Origin: Altererythrobacter sp. XM-24bin4
GTDB taxonomy: Bacteria; Pseudomonadota; Alphaproteobacteria; Sphingomonadales; Sphingomonadaceae
Direction of reading: 5' to 3'
Length of the DNA: 64,000 nucleotides
NCBI GenBank assembly: GCA_003149575.1
Contig: QCWG01000001.1
Coordinates: 587,183-651,182 of the forward strand
Shown: piece by piece, positions 7,511-19,879 of the stretch
Layout of the letters: every line of letters begins with the position of its first letter
Position numbering within the stretch: the first letter of the stretch is position 1
Notes under the pieces: generated by a model
Seen by the model: the letters and a program-made list of their open reading frames with translations, nothing else
What the model was told of the DNA's origin: nothing
Databases searched by the model: none
Program-made: the position numbers and the translations under genes

Positions 7511-10450
7511 TCCGCTGCGTCCATTTGGCTGACAGCATCGTCGCACCGCCCGCATAGCTCGCCATCTTCCGAAACTTCGGGAAGCAAGCGCCAGCAACGG
7601 CCGCATTTGTGATGATTGGTCTTGGTGACAGTCACACTGTCGCTATCGCTGCACGTGACTGACGCTGTGATGAACAATTCGGCCAAATCTGCATCGCTGA
7701 AGCCTTCTGGCACCGCATTGGCAGGCACCCTCACTTCGGCCTCCAGACTGGAACGGATCACTTTCTCGCGGCGCAGTGGCTCGATCGCTTCGTTCACGCG
7801 CTCACGCAGATCGCGAAGCTTCTCCCAACGCTCACCATCAGCGGTCACGCCCGGCACCGCTGGCCATTCGAGCAAATGCACGCTGCCGCCATCGGGATAG
7901 CGCGTGCTCCAGACTTCCTCTGTGGTGTAAACCAGCACCGGCGCTGCATAGCGCACCAGCGCATGGAACAGCAGGTCCAGCACGGTGCGATAGGCATTGC
8001 GCGTCGTCGAGTCAGGCCCGTCGCAATAGAGCGTGTCTTTGCGGATATCGAAGAAGAACGCGCTCAAGTCTTCATTGCAGAAATCGACCAGCAGCCGCGT
8101 GTAGGCGTTGAAGTCGTAATCATCGACCGCCTTGCGCAGCTTGCCGTCGAGATCCGCCAGCAGCGCCAGCACATAGAGCTCCAGCTCCGGCACTTCTCCG
8201 GCATCGCCCATATCGCCAACAAAGCCGTCAAGCGCGCCGAGCAGATAGCGGAACGTATTGCGCAGCTTGCGGTACTGGTCGCCCACACCTTTCAGGATTT
8301 CATCGCCGATGCGGTGATCCTCGGTGAAATCGACCGACAGCGCCCACAGGCGAATGATATCCGCGCCATATTGCTCCATCACCTTTAGCGGGTCGATGGT
8401 GTTGCCGAGCGACTTCGACATCTTCTTGCCCTTGGCATCCATGGTGAAGCCGTGGGTAAGGATTTGGTCGTAAGGTGCACGGCCGCGGGTCGCGCAGCTT
8501 TCGAGTAGCGAAGACTGGAACCAGCCGCGGTGTTGGTCACTGCCTTCGAGATAGAGATTGGCGGGCCACTGCAGGTCGGGCCATTTGCCACTTTCCAGCA
8601 CAAAGCTGTGCGTGCAGCCCGAGTCAAACCACACGTCCAAGATGTCGGTGACCATCTCGAAGTCGTCGGCGTTGTAATCGGCTCCGAGGAATTCCTGCGC
8701 GCGCGCCTCTTCCCACGCGTCGACGCCTTCCTTGTGCACGGCGGCGACGATGCGTGCATTCACGGCTTCATCGCGCAGGTAATCGCCGCTCTCGCGATTG
8801 ACGAACAGCGTGATCGGGACACCCCAGGCACGCTGGCGAGACAGCACCCAGTCAGGGCGGCCCTCCACCATGCTGCCGATGCGGTTGCGGCCTTTCTCTG
8901 GAACGAAGCGGACGCGGGCGATTTCCTCCATCGCGCGTTCGCGCAATGTGGGGGCAGCACAGATTGTCTCTTCAGACGGATCGATGGCGCCGCCTTCGCC
9001 TTCCCAGCTCTTGTCTTCGGCGCTCTTGGGCTCGAGCCAAGGCAAGTCCTTGTCCATCGGCACGAACCACTGAGGCGTGCAGCGATAGATGACCTTGGCC
9101 TTGGAGCGCCAGGAATGCGGATAGCTGTGCGCGTAATCGGCGGAGGCGGAAAGCAGCGCGCCCACTTCGCGCAAATCGCTGCAGATCGGGCCTTCGGGCG
9201 AATTGAACGGCTTGTTGATCACGCTGCGGCGGCGATCATCATTGCCGCCCAGCCACAGCCAGTCATCGCGATAACGCCCGTCATTCATCACCGCGAACAC
9301 GGGCTCGATGCCGTGCGCTTTGCACAGCGCGAAATCGTCCTCGCCATGGTCGGGCGACATATGGACAAGGCCTGTGCCGCTATCGGTGGTGACGAAATCT
9401 CCGGGCAGGAACGGGCGCGGCGTCGCGTAAAATCCGCCGAGTTTGTGCATCGGGTGGCGGGCTTTGGTTCCGGCTAGTTCTGAGCCTTTGATCCCGATTT
9501 CCTGATCAATATCGTAGCAGGATGTCGCGCCTGTATCATTCTGGAGACGACGAATTTCTTCGAGCTTTCGGTCCAAGAACTGCTGCTTTAGCGCACGAGC
9601 AACAAGGTAGAAGCGATAGCCGGAATCTTCATCATCTCGAGCCTGCTCTTCTGGCATAAAGCAGGCATTCAAGAGAACATACTCAACATCCGGCCCATAG
9701 GCCAAAGCCTGGTTGACCGGGATCGTCCAGGGCGTGGTCGTCCAGATCACCGCATGCGCGCCGATCAGTTCCTTGATCGGGCTCTCGATAATCTCGAACG
9801 CCACATCGATCTGCGGGCTGTCGGTCAGATCTTCATATTCAACTTCGGCTTCGGCCAACGCGGTCTCTTCCACCGGGCTCCACATCACCGGCTTTGACCC
9901 GCGATAGAGATTGCCGCTCTCCGCAAATTTCAGCAGCTCGGACACAATCGTGCCTTCGGCCGCGAAATCCATGGTGAGGTAGGGATTGTCCCAATCGCCC
10001 ATGATACCCAGCCGCTTCAGCTGCTCACGCTGCGTATCGACCCAATGCTGCGCATAGGCGCGGCATTCCGCGCGGAATTCCTTGGGATCGACCGCGTTCT
10101 TGTCGAGCTTCTTCTTGCGGTATTGCTCTTCGATCTTCCATTCGATCGGCAAGCCGTGGCAATCCCAGCCCGGCACATAGGGCGCATCCTTGCCCGCCAA
10201 GTTCTGCGTGCGGCAGACCATGTCTTTGAGGATATGATTGAGCGCGTGGCCGATATGCATATCGCCGTTCGCGTAAGGCGGGCCATCGTGCAGGATGAAC
10301 TTCTCACGACCCGCGCGGCTCTCGCGCATCTGATTGTACAGATCCTCTGAATGCCAGCGCGCCTGAATGCCCGGCTCCTTTTGAGGTAAGCCGGCTTTCA
10401 TCGGGAAATCAGTCTTCGGCAGGAAGACAGTGTCTTTATAGTCGCGCTTT

Positions 10451-10458
<8 letters not shown>
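7507..10458 (-). CDS. ileS: Isoleucyl-tRNA synthetase
   Basis: A 983-residue class I aminoacyl-tRNA synthetase. The HIGH signature is seen as MHIGHALNH near residue 71, the KMSKS loop as KKMSKSLGN near residue 680, the editing domain lies between, and a C-terminal zinc finger has CGRCW and CGRCDD. It charges tRNA-Ile and proofreads valine. It overlaps ribF by eight bases upstream and lspA by four downstream. Residues about 265-315 are a charged insertion (MPEEQARDDED... LEEIRRLQNDTG) that I believe is common in alphaproteobacterial IleS. Confidence 0.97.
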
Positions 10459-11901
<1,443 letters not shown>

Positions 11902-12984
11902 TCAGCCTCGCGAACCGCTCACGCGAGTCACATGGCCCATCTTGCGCCCTTCGCGTGCTTCGGCCTTGCCATAGAGATGCAGATGCGCCTCGGTATCCTC
12001 GCCAAGGATGTCGTAGGCGGTGAGCGCATCCTCGCCTACGATATTGCGCATCTCGATATTCGCGAAGCGTGTTTCGGTTGATCCCAAGGGCAAACCGCAA
12101 ACCGCGCGGATATGGTTTTCAAACTGGCTGGTGGCCGCACCTTCGATCGTCCAATGGCCGGAATTGTGCACACGCGGGGCCATCTCGTTGAACACAGGGC
12201 CTGATTTCGTGGCGAAGAATTCCAGCGTCAATACGCCGACATAGTTCAACGCTTCGGCGGTCTGCCGGGCGATCTCGCGGGCTTGCTGGACCTGTGCTTC
12301 GACAGCTTCCCCTGCTGGCAGTGTCGAAGTTTCCAGCATGCCGCCAGAATGCACATTCGCGGTCGAATCCCAAAAGCGCACTTCGCCGTCAGCATCACGC
12401 ACGAGAATCACGGAAAATTCCGCGTCGAACTCGACCATGCCTTCGTAAACGTATGGCTTGCCGGGAAAGCGGAAACTTTCCGCATCGCGCGCGGAGGCGA
12501 TGCGCCACTGCCCTTTGCCATCATAGCCGTCACGTGCTGTCTTAAGGATCCCGGGCGCACCAATCCGCTCCACTGCCGCCGCCAGATCGCTTTCGGAATC
12601 GACCGGCGCATATGGTGCAGGCTTGCCGCCCAGCCCTTCGACAAAGCGTTTTTCCTTCAAGCGGTCTTGCGCGGTCTCTAGCGCGCGCGGATGCGGGACA
12701 AGCAGGTTATCCGGGATCGCGGCCACCGCGCTCAACGGCACATTCTCGAACTCCCAGGTCACGACATCGCATTTGGACGCAAATGCCGCGAGTGCTGCCT
12801 TGTCGCCCCACCCGTTCTCGAAGAAGTCATGGCACACCTCAGCGGCGACATTGTCCCCTGGTGGGGAATAGCCGATTACACGGCAGCCCAATTGTGCGGC
12901 TGACATGGCCATCATGCGGCCCAGCTGTCCGCCGCCCAAGATACCGATAGTGCCGCCGGGCCTGATCATTGTCGCACTTGGCAT
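11902..12984 (-). CDS. purK: N5-carboxyaminoimidazole ribonucleotide synthase
   Basis: A 360-residue ATP-grasp enzyme that carboxylates aminoimidazole ribonucleotide in purine synthesis. GILGGGQLGRMMA lies near residue 13, the ATP-grasp core ARDGYDGKGQW near residue 150, and EMAPRVHNSGHWTIEGA near residue 265. I chose the ATG at 12984, which shares one base with the purE stop codon (TGATG); longer in-frame starts run back into purE. PurK hands its product to PurE, encoded immediately upstream. Confidence 0.95.
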   Translation of the reverse strand: MPSATMIRPGGTIGILGGGQLGRMMAMSAAQLGCRVIGYSPPGDNVAAEVCHDFFENGWGDKAALAAFASKCDVVTWEFENVPLSAVAAIPDNLLVPHPRALETAQDRLKEKRFVEGLGGKPAPYAPVDSESDLAAAVERIGAPGILKTARDGYDGKGQWRIASARDAESFRFPGKPYVYEGMVEFDAEFSVILVRDADGEVRFWDSTANVHSGGMLETSTLPAGEAVEAQVQQAREIARQTAEALNYVGVLTLEFFATKSGPVFNEMAPRVHNSGHWTIEGAATSQFENHIRAVCGLPLGSTETRFANIEMRNIVGEDALTAYDILGEDTEAHLHLYGKAEAREGRKMGHVTRVSGSRG

Positions 12985-13469
12985 CAGTTCGTCGGACGTT
13001 CCGCCACCGCCGCGCTGCGCGCCGCGCGCCAATCCTGCAGGCGTTCGGACAAATCTTCATCCTGTAGTGCGAGGATCGCCGCCGCCATCAGCCCGGCATT
13101 GGTTGCGCCCGCTTCGCCAATCGCGAGCGTGCCGACGGGGATGCCGGCCGGCATTTGTACGATCGAAAGCAAGCTGTCTTGCCCGCTCAAAGCTTTGGAT
13201 TGCACCGGCACACCCAACACCGGCAGATGCGTCATCGCCGCTACCATGCCAGGCAGATGTGCAGCGCCGCCTGCGCCCGCGATGATGACATCGAACCCTT
13301 CGCCCTCTGCGCCCTTGGCAAAGGCGCTCATCCGGTCGGGCGTGCGGTGTGCGGAAACAATGCGCGCCTCGTGCTCGACTTCAAGCTCTTCCAGTACCTC
13401 TGCAGCACGCTTCATCGTCGGCCAGTCTGACTGGCTGCCCATAATGATTGCGACCTTGCCCCCCATCAT
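12984..13469 (-). CDS. purE: N5-carboxyaminoimidazole ribonucleotide mutase
   Basis: A 161-residue PurE of normal length. The signature GSQSDWPTM lies near residue 11, SAHRTPDRM near residue 44 (catalytic histidine) and [13 protein letters not shown] near residue 65. It rearranges N5-CAIR to CAIR in de novo purine synthesis. The gene is 14 bases after gpmA and overlaps purK by one base. Confidence 0.96.
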   Translation of the reverse strand: MMGGKVAIIMGSQSDWPTMKRAAEVLEELEVEHEARIVSAHRTPDRMSAFAKGAEGEGFDVIIAGAGGAAHLPGMVAAMTHLPVLGVPVQSKALSGQDSLLSIVQMPAGIPVGTLAIGEAGATNAGLMAAAILALQDEDLSERLQDWRAARSAAVAERPTN

Positions 13470-13483
13470 ATGTCTCGCTTTTC

Positions 13484-14170
13484 TCAGCTGTCTTTCAGAT
13501 AGTACCGCTCGCTCGGCACCATGTTGTCGTCAAAGTCATAGATGATCGGCTGGCCGGTGGGAATCTCCAGCCCGGTGATGTCCTCATCCGAGATTTGCGA
13601 GAGATGCTTTACCAATGCGCGCAAGCTGTTGCCATGTGCGGAAATGATCATAGTTTCACCACTCGCCAGCACCGGCAGAATATCGCTTTCCCAATAAGGC
13701 AATACACGTTCGATGGTGTGCTTCAGGCTTTCGGTGTAAGGTACATCGATGCCTTCGTAGCGCGGATCGGCACCGGGATCATACTTGCTGCCCGGCTCCA
13801 TTGGCGGTGGCGGCACATCAAAGCTGCGGCGCCAGATATGCACTTGCTCATCGCCATGCTTCTCGCGCGTTTCCTGCTTGTTGAGACCTGTCAGCCCGCC
13901 ATAGTGGCGCTCGTTCAGGCGCCAGTCCTTGGTCTCAGGGATCCATAACCGGTTGCACACGCCCAGCGCCAGATGCAGCGTCTTGATCGCGCGGGTCTGT
14001 AACGAGGTGAAGGCGCGTGTGGGCAATACGCCCTTGTCCTGCATCAACGCACCTGCCGCCATCGCCTCTTCAACGCCTTTGTCGGTCAGGTCGACGTCCC
14101 ACCAACCGGTGAAACGATTTTCGAGGTTCCACTGGCTTTGGCCATGGCGAACAAGGATCAATTTTAGCAT
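13484..14170 (-). CDS. gpmA: 2,3-bisphosphoglycerate-dependent phosphoglycerate mutase
   Basis: A 228-residue histidine-phosphatase-fold enzyme. [10 protein letters not shown] near residue 6 holds the phosphorylated histidine, followed by [27 protein letters not shown] near residue 88 and [11 protein letters not shown] near residue 180 (second histidine) complete the active site. It interconverts 3- and 2-phosphoglycerate. I start at the ATG at 14170 because the family begins [10 protein letters not shown]; an in-frame start at 14197 adds nine unconserved residues. It heads the dense purine/folate/riboflavin run. Confidence 0.95.
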   Translation of the reverse strand: MLKLILVRHGQSQWNLENRFTGWWDVDLTDKGVEEAMAAGALMQDKGVLPTRAFTSLQTRAIKTLHLALGVCNRLWIPETKDWRLNERHYGGLTGLNKQETREKHGDEQVHIWRRSFDVPPPPMEPGSKYDPGADPRYEGIDVPYTESLKHTIERVLPYWESDILPVLASGETMIISAHGNSLRALVKHLSQISDEDITGLEIPTGQPIIYDFDDNMVPSERYYLKDS

Positions 14171-14203
14171 GATTGCTCCGCAAGGTCTCAGGAGCACGCC
14201 TCG

Positions 14204-14350
14204 TTAGCTTCCCTGTTCGCCTTTGGGAAGCGTTTCCCCGCGTGATTCGGTCATTTTGCGGGCCTGAGATTTCCTGCGGCGCAGGTTCTCGCGCAATTTT
14301 TCCGCCAATCGCTCCTCACGCGACATATTCTTGTCTGCATCTTCACTCAT
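14204..14350 (-). CDS. Small conserved hypothetical protein (48 residues)
   Basis: A 48-residue, highly charged protein (MSEDADKNMSREERLAEKL...), rich in Arg, Lys and Glu, probably one amphipathic helix. I recall similar short proteins next to gpmA in sphingomonads but know no function. The start is the ATG at 14350; the longer in-frame reading would run through the tRNA-Thr gene and is not credible. It ends 33 bases before the gpmA start and could be the first gene of that operon. Confidence 0.6.
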   Translation of the reverse strand: MSEDADKNMSREERLAEKLRENLRRRKSQARKMTESRGETLPKGEQGS

Positions 14351-14393
14351 ACGAAACGCATTGCATCTAAGTGATGCCCACATCAAGCATGGC

Positions 14394-14420
14394 TTGACAA
14401 TGGGCGCGCACGAGACAATA
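14394..14420 (+). promoter_or_regulatory. Probable promoter of tRNA-Thr
   Basis: TTGACA at 14394-14399 is a perfect -35 hexamer, with an A/T-rich ACAATA at 14415-14420 as a -10 candidate after a 15-base spacer. This places a transcription start about 15 bases before the tRNA 5' end. Confidence 0.5.
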
Positions 14421-14440
14421 GGCGCGCGTCTTGAACAGGC

Positions 14441-14515
14441 GCCGCGGTAGCTCAGTGGTAGAGCGCACCCTTGGTAAGGGTGAGGTCGAGAGTTCAATTC
14501 TCTCTCGTGGCACCA
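14441..14515 (+). tRNA. tRNA-Thr (GGT anticodon)
   Basis: A complete cloverleaf of 75 bases including an encoded 3' CCA. Acceptor arms GCCGCGG and TCGTGGC pair with two G-U pairs; the anticodon stem is CACCC/GGGTG with loop TTGGTAA, giving anticodon GGT; the T-arm is GAGAG-TTCAATT-CTCTC. It decodes ACC and ACU. It separates the core-genome block from the catabolic region. Confidence 0.96.
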
Positions 14516-14541
14516 TTCACCCCCCAATCACAGACATCGAC

Positions 14542-15675
<1,134 letters not shown>

Positions 15676-15703
15676 GTGTTTCTCTCCGCGTATCGCTATG
15701 GTA

Positions 15704-16900
15704 TTAAAGGCCGAGGATCATTTTCGTGATGATGTTGCGCTGAATCTCGTTTGATCCGCCGTAGATCGATGTCTTGCGCATGTTGAAATAGGTCGCGGCT
15801 GAATGCTGCGCATAGTCGGGCCCGATCGGATATTCATTCGATCCGGTATCGGCAATGCTGCCATACATCGGCGTGCCATAGCTGCCGACGGCTTCCAATG
15901 TCAGCTCGGTCAGGCGCTGCTGGATTTCTGTCCCCTTGATCTTGAGGATCGAGCTTTCCGGGCCAGGGCCCTTGCCCGCTTGTTCGCCGGCCAGCGTGCG
16001 CAGCTCTGTGATTTCCAGTGCGGCCAGATCGATCTCCAACTGGCTTACCTTGCGTGCAAAATTGAAATCGCTGATCAGCGGTTCGCCATCGATTGTTTCA
16101 TTCGCTGCGATTTCGCGCAGCTTCTCAACCCCGCGCTTCGAACGCGCAACACCGGCGATACCGCTGCGTTCGTGCGCAAGCAGGAATTTGGCATAGGTCC
16201 AGCCCTTGTTCTCTACACCGACCAGATTCTCGACCGGCACACGCACATCGGTCAGCCAGGTTTCATTGACCTCATAGCCGCCATCGATCAGTTTGATCGG
16301 CTTGACTTCAACGCCCGGTGTTTTCATGTCGATCAGGATGAAGCTGATGCCTTCCTGCGGCTTGGTGGCATCCGGATCAGTGCGGCAAAGGAAAAAGCCC
16401 CAATCGGCATATTGCGCCAGCGTGGTCCACGTCTTCTGCCCGTTGATCACATAGTGATCGCCATCGCGCACCGCGGTTGTCTTGAGTGAAGCCAAGTCCG
16501 AACCAGCACCTGGCTCTGAATAGCCCTGGCACCACCATACATCGCCGCTGCGAATGCCGGGCAGATGACGCGCCTTCTGCTCTTCATTGCCAAAGGTGTA
16601 GATCACCGGACCGACCATTGAGACACCGAATGGCAGCGGCATCAAGGCGTTGACGCGCGCGTTCTCTTCTGACCAGATGTAGCGCTGCGTCGGGGTCCAG
16701 CCGGTGCCGCCATATTCCACCGGCCACGCTGGGACGGACCAGCCCTTTTCACCCAGAACCTTGTGCCAGGCGACGAAGTCTTCCGGCGCGAGATCTTCGC
16801 GCAATCCGGTATCACCCAGATGCTTGGGATAGTTCTCCGCGATAAAGCTACGCACTTCTTCGCGGAATGCGATTTCTTCTGCTGTGAATTCCAGATTCAT
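15704..16900 (-). CDS. Acyl-CoA dehydrogenase, probable catalytic subunit
   Basis: A 398-residue flavoprotein. CQGYSEPGAGSDLASL near residue 124 and the FAD/substrate loop WTTLAQYADW near residue 158 are typical. The likely catalytic base is Glu244 in AHERSG, at the isovaleryl-CoA-dehydrogenase position, and the C-terminal loop reads YGGSNEIQRN. It would introduce an alpha,beta double bond into an acyl-CoA and pass electrons to EtfAB. It precedes the shorter partner gene by 28 bases and is divergent from the SDR/E1 operon; the 230-base gap holds both promoters. Confidence 0.9.
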   Translation of the reverse strand: MNLEFTAEEIAFREEVRSFIAENYPKHLGDTGLREDLAPEDFVAWHKVLGEKGWSVPAWPVEYGGTGWTPTQRYIWSEENARVNALMPLPFGVSMVGPVIYTFGNEEQKARHLPGIRSGDVWWCQGYSEPGAGSDLASLKTTAVRDGDHYVINGQKTWTTLAQYADWGFFLCRTDPDATKPQEGISFILIDMKTPGVEVKPIKLIDGGYEVNETWLTDVRVPVENLVGVENKGWTYAKFLLAHERSGIAGVARSKRGVEKLREIAANETIDGEPLISDFNFARKVSQLEIDLAALEITELRTLAGEQAGKGPGPESSILKIKGTEIQQRLTELTLEAVGSYGTPMYGSIADTGSNEYPIGPDYAQHSAATYFNMRKTSIYGGSNEIQRNIITKMILGL

Positions 16901-17130
16901 CAGAACCCTCTCTCAAAACGAGTCGTTGTTGCACCTCAATTGTGGCACGTGAATGTGCATGCTTAAAGGCCAAATGGCAGTTATTTGATCCTGAGCACGC
17001 GCGATCTAGGATGCCCTAGCGGCAATTGTTGCGACATTGCGGCCCCGCCCCCAACACTTTTGACGATTACTGCGCTTGGCGGCCTTCGCTATCGCATTCT
17101 CAACAATCAATCAGTTGGGAGAATTAAGCG

Positions 17131-17895
17131 ATGGATCTCGGACTAAAGGGCAAGAAAGTCATCATGAATGGCGGTGCACATGGGCTGGGCCTCGCATCGC
17201 TCAAATTGTTTGCTGCTGAAGGCGCGGACGTTGCTTTCATGAGCCGCAAGGAAGACAAGATTGAAGCTGCGACGAAAGAGATTGATGCGGCTGGCTCCGG
17301 CAAAGTGCATGGTTCAGTTGTCGATATGGCTGACGGCGCGGACAATTATAAGAAATGGGTTGCCGACGCGGCAGAGGCGCTGGGCGGCTGCGATATCTTC
17401 GTGCACATGGCCAGTTCTTCCGGAACAGGCGGCACCGGAGATTGGCAGAACGGCCTTGATATGGACATTCTGGGCGCGGTCCACGCCATCGAAGTGCTGA
17501 CCCCACATCTGGCTGAATCAGACAGCGGCTCGATTGTTCTGATGTCATCGACCGCCGCGCTAGAGACTTTTGTCGCGCCACAAGCGTTCAACGCGCTGAA
17601 GGCCGCGCTGATCACACATGGATCTCAACTGTCACAAGCTCTCGCGCCGCAGGGCATCAGAGTAAACTGCGTCAGCCCGGGTGCGATATATTACCCCGGC
17701 GGCAATTGGGAAGTGATCGAAGGCGTGATGCCAGAGCTGTTCAATGCGACACTCGCCAAAATGCCAATGGGTCGGTTCGGCAATGACGAAGAAGTGGCCA
17801 AAGCGGTCGTCTTCGTTGCCAGCCCGGCGGTGCCGTACATGACCGGGGCAAACATCGTCGTCGATGGCGGCTTTACGCAGCGCGTCCAGTTTTAA
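17131..17895 (+). CDS. Short-chain dehydrogenase/reductase with Phe in place of the catalytic Tyr
   Basis: A 254-residue classical-length SDR starting MDLGLKGKKVIMNGGAHGLG (NAD(P)-binding glycine motif near residue 14). The catalytic serine is in LMSSTAAL near residue 140. The expected YxxxK reads FNALK near residue 154, so the tyrosine is phenylalanine (TTC). The C-terminus VVDGGFTQRVQF is normal. It is the first gene of a forward operon with the E1 alpha/beta genes. Its start is preceded by GTTGGGAGA, a leader shared by several genes here. It may be inactive as a classical dehydrogenase or use another base. Confidence 0.85.
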   Translation: MDLGLKGKKVIMNGGAHGLGLASLKLFAAEGADVAFMSRKEDKIEAATKEIDAAGSGKVHGSVVDMADGADNYKKWVADAAEALGGCDIFVHMASSSGTGGTGDWQNGLDMDILGAVHAIEVLTPHLAESDSGSIVLMSSTAALETFVAPQAFNALKAALITHGSQLSQALAPQGIRVNCVSPGAIYYPGGNWEVIEGVMPELFNATLAKMPMGRFGNDEEVAKAVVFVASPAVPYMTGANIVVDGGFTQRVQF

Positions 17896-17924
17896 TCCAA
17901 TCACCGCACAGGAAGGGCCAAATT

Positions 17925-18893
17925 ATGGCTGAGATAGACCGCGACAAGCTGCTCGATGTTTACACCCGCACCATGAAGGTGAACCGCACGGATGAAAAAT
18001 TCCGCCAGCTGCTGATGCAAGGCAAGGTTGCCGTGATGTATTACTGTGTGCGCGGGCAGGAACTTGTGTCCGCCGCCGCCATGGCTGCGCTGGAGAAAGA
18101 CGATTACGTCGTCTGCACCTATCGCGGACAGGGCGAGCAGACCGCCAAAGGCATCCCGATCGAGAAATGGTGGGGAGAATGCCTTGGCAAGGCAACGGGC
18201 ACTTGCAAAGGCAAGGGCGGCACCATGCATATCACCGATCCCGACACCGGGATCATGGTGACGACCGGTGTTGTCGGCTCCGGCCTGCCGATTGCCAATG
18301 GCCTTGCAATGGCGAGCCAGAATAATGGTGACGGGCGTGTAACTCTGGTCAGCTTCGGTGATGGCGCCGCCAATATCGGCGGCTTTCACGAGGCTATGAA
18401 CATGGCGCAGCTCTACAAGCTGCCTGTCATCTTCCTGTGCCAGAACAACCGGTATGGCGAGCATACTGCCTATGCCGATCACACCGACAGCCCCGACATT
18501 TCCAGCCGCGCCGCCGGCTATGGCATGAAAGGGATCAAGGTTGACGGCAATGATGTGAACCAGATCTACCCTGCGATGGAAGAGGCGGTTGCGCATGCCC
18601 GCTCGGGCAAGGGGCCAGTGCTGGTGGAGGCCATGTGTTACCGCATGATGGGTCACTTCTTCGGCTCGGATTTTTCTTACATGCCGCCAGAGCATATCGA
18701 GGAAATGAAGCGCGAAGATCCGTTGCCCAAACTGCGTGCAGTCATGCTTGAGCGGCAGTTCACCGAGGAAGAGCTCGACAAGATCGTGGCTGATATCGAT
18801 GCGGAAATTGACGCAGCGGTCCAGCACGCGCTTGATGCGCCGCTGCCGGACACTGATGAAATCTACAAAGACGTGCTTGAGGAGACGGCGTAA
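17925..18893 (+). CDS. 2-oxoacid/acetoin dehydrogenase E1 component, alpha subunit
   Basis: A 322-residue thiamin-diphosphate enzyme subunit. The ThDP motif runs from GDGAANIGGFHEA near residue 145 to the CQNNRYG end near residue 175; YRGQGEQTAKG near residue 66 and YRMMGHFFGSD near residue 240 match the AcoA/PdhA alpha family. With the beta subunit it would decarboxylate a 2-oxoacid (or cleave acetoin) and transfer the acyl group to a lipoyl arm. It overlaps the beta gene by one base (TAATG). AGGAAGG precedes its start. Substrate cannot be read from sequence. Confidence 0.9.
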   Translation: MAEIDRDKLLDVYTRTMKVNRTDEKFRQLLMQGKVAVMYYCVRGQELVSAAAMAALEKDDYVVCTYRGQGEQTAKGIPIEKWWGECLGKATGTCKGKGGTMHITDPDTGIMVTTGVVGSGLPIANGLAMASQNNGDGRVTLVSFGDGAANIGGFHEAMNMAQLYKLPVIFLCQNNRYGEHTAYADHTDSPDISSRAAGYGMKGIKVDGNDVNQIYPAMEEAVAHARSGKGPVLVEAMCYRMMGHFFGSDFSYMPPEHIEEMKREDPLPKLRAVMLERQFTEEELDKIVADIDAEIDAAVQHALDAPLPDTDEIYKDVLEETA

Positions 18894-19879
18894 TGGCTGA
18901 GATTACCATGACGCAGGCTCTGAACCTCGCGATTGACGAGGCGATGGCCGAAGATGACGGCGTGTTCTGCCTGGGTGAAGATGTGGCCGCCAAGCAAGGA
19001 GGCGGTGTGTTCAAGATCACCTCTGGCCTGACCGAAAAATACGGCGAGCACCGCATCCGTGCGACGCCGATTTCCGAAACCGCGATTATTGGCGCCGCGG
19101 TGGGTGCCGCTCTCGCCGGGCAACGCCCGATCGCAGAGATCATGCTGATGAACTTTGTCGGCGTGTGCATGGACCAGATCGTCAATCACGCCGCGAAATT
19201 GCGCTTCATGTCAGGCGGCCAGACGCCATGTCCGATTGTGATTCGCACTACCACTGGCGTGGGTGTGGGCTTTGGCGGACAGCACTCGGACATGCTTGAG
19301 GCATGGTTCGCCCATGTCGCCGGTATTCATGTGGTCACCCCGTCGAACGCAGCCGATGCACGCGGTCTGATGCGTTCGGCCATCGACGCCAATGACCCTG
19401 TGGTCTTTATCGAGAATATCCTTTGCTATGGCCTGACTTCGGAAGACCCTGGCCCCGGCTACCGTGTGCCTTTGGGCAAGGCGGCTGTGGCTAAGGAAGG
19501 CAGCGATATCAGCCTCATCACCTATGGCCGTACCGTGTTGGATGCGCTGGAAGTGGCTGGCGAGCTCGACAAAGAAGGCATCAGCGTAGAGGTCATCGAT
19601 CTGCGCACTATCGCGCCCTATGATGAGGCCACGGTGCTTGCATCGGTTAACAAAACCGGCCGCGCGCTGATCCTGCACGAAGCGGTTCGCCCCTTCGGAA
19701 CCGGCGCGGAAATCGCTGCGAACATCCAGGAAAAATGCTGGGACAAGCTAAAAGGTCCGGTGCGCCGGATCGGCGGGACGTTCTCTGCCGTGCCATTCGC
19801 ATCGCATCTGGAGCAGGCCTGGATCCCGCAAAAGAGCGATATCGTGAACCAGATCAAAGTGAGCGTAGGGAAGGCGTAA
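18893..19879 (+). CDS. 2-oxoacid/acetoin dehydrogenase E1 component, beta subunit
   Basis: A 328-residue transketolase-like beta subunit. Landmarks: GEDVAAKQGGGVF near residue 23, RATPISETAIIGAAVG near residue 54, GGQHSDMLEAWFAH near residue 128 and the C-terminal transketolase domain with LITYGRTVLDALE near residue 205. It completes the E1 heterotetramer with the alpha subunit. The lipoyl gene begins at the next base after its stop codon. No E2 acyltransferase or E3 gene follows. Confidence 0.91.
   Translation: MAEITMTQALNLAIDEAMAEDDGVFCLGEDVAAKQGGGVFKITSGLTEKYGEHRIRATPISETAIIGAAVGAALAGQRPIAEIMLMNFVGVCMDQIVNHAAKLRFMSGGQTPCPIVIRTTTGVGVGFGGQHSDMLEAWFAHVAGIHVVTPSNAADARGLMRSAIDANDPVVFIENILCYGLTSEDPGPGYRVPLGKAAVAKEGSDISLITYGRTVLDALEVAGELDKEGISVEVIDLRTIAPYDEATVLASVNKTGRALILHEAVRPFGTGAEIAANIQEKCWDKLKGPVRRIGGTFSAVPFASHLEQAWIPQKSDIVNQIKVSVGKA

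Noticed and set aside
14204-14527. A 107-residue reading frame covering the tRNA-Thr gene on the reverse strand
   Set aside because: Its first 59 codons run through the tRNA and its promoter; only the last 48 residues look like a protein.
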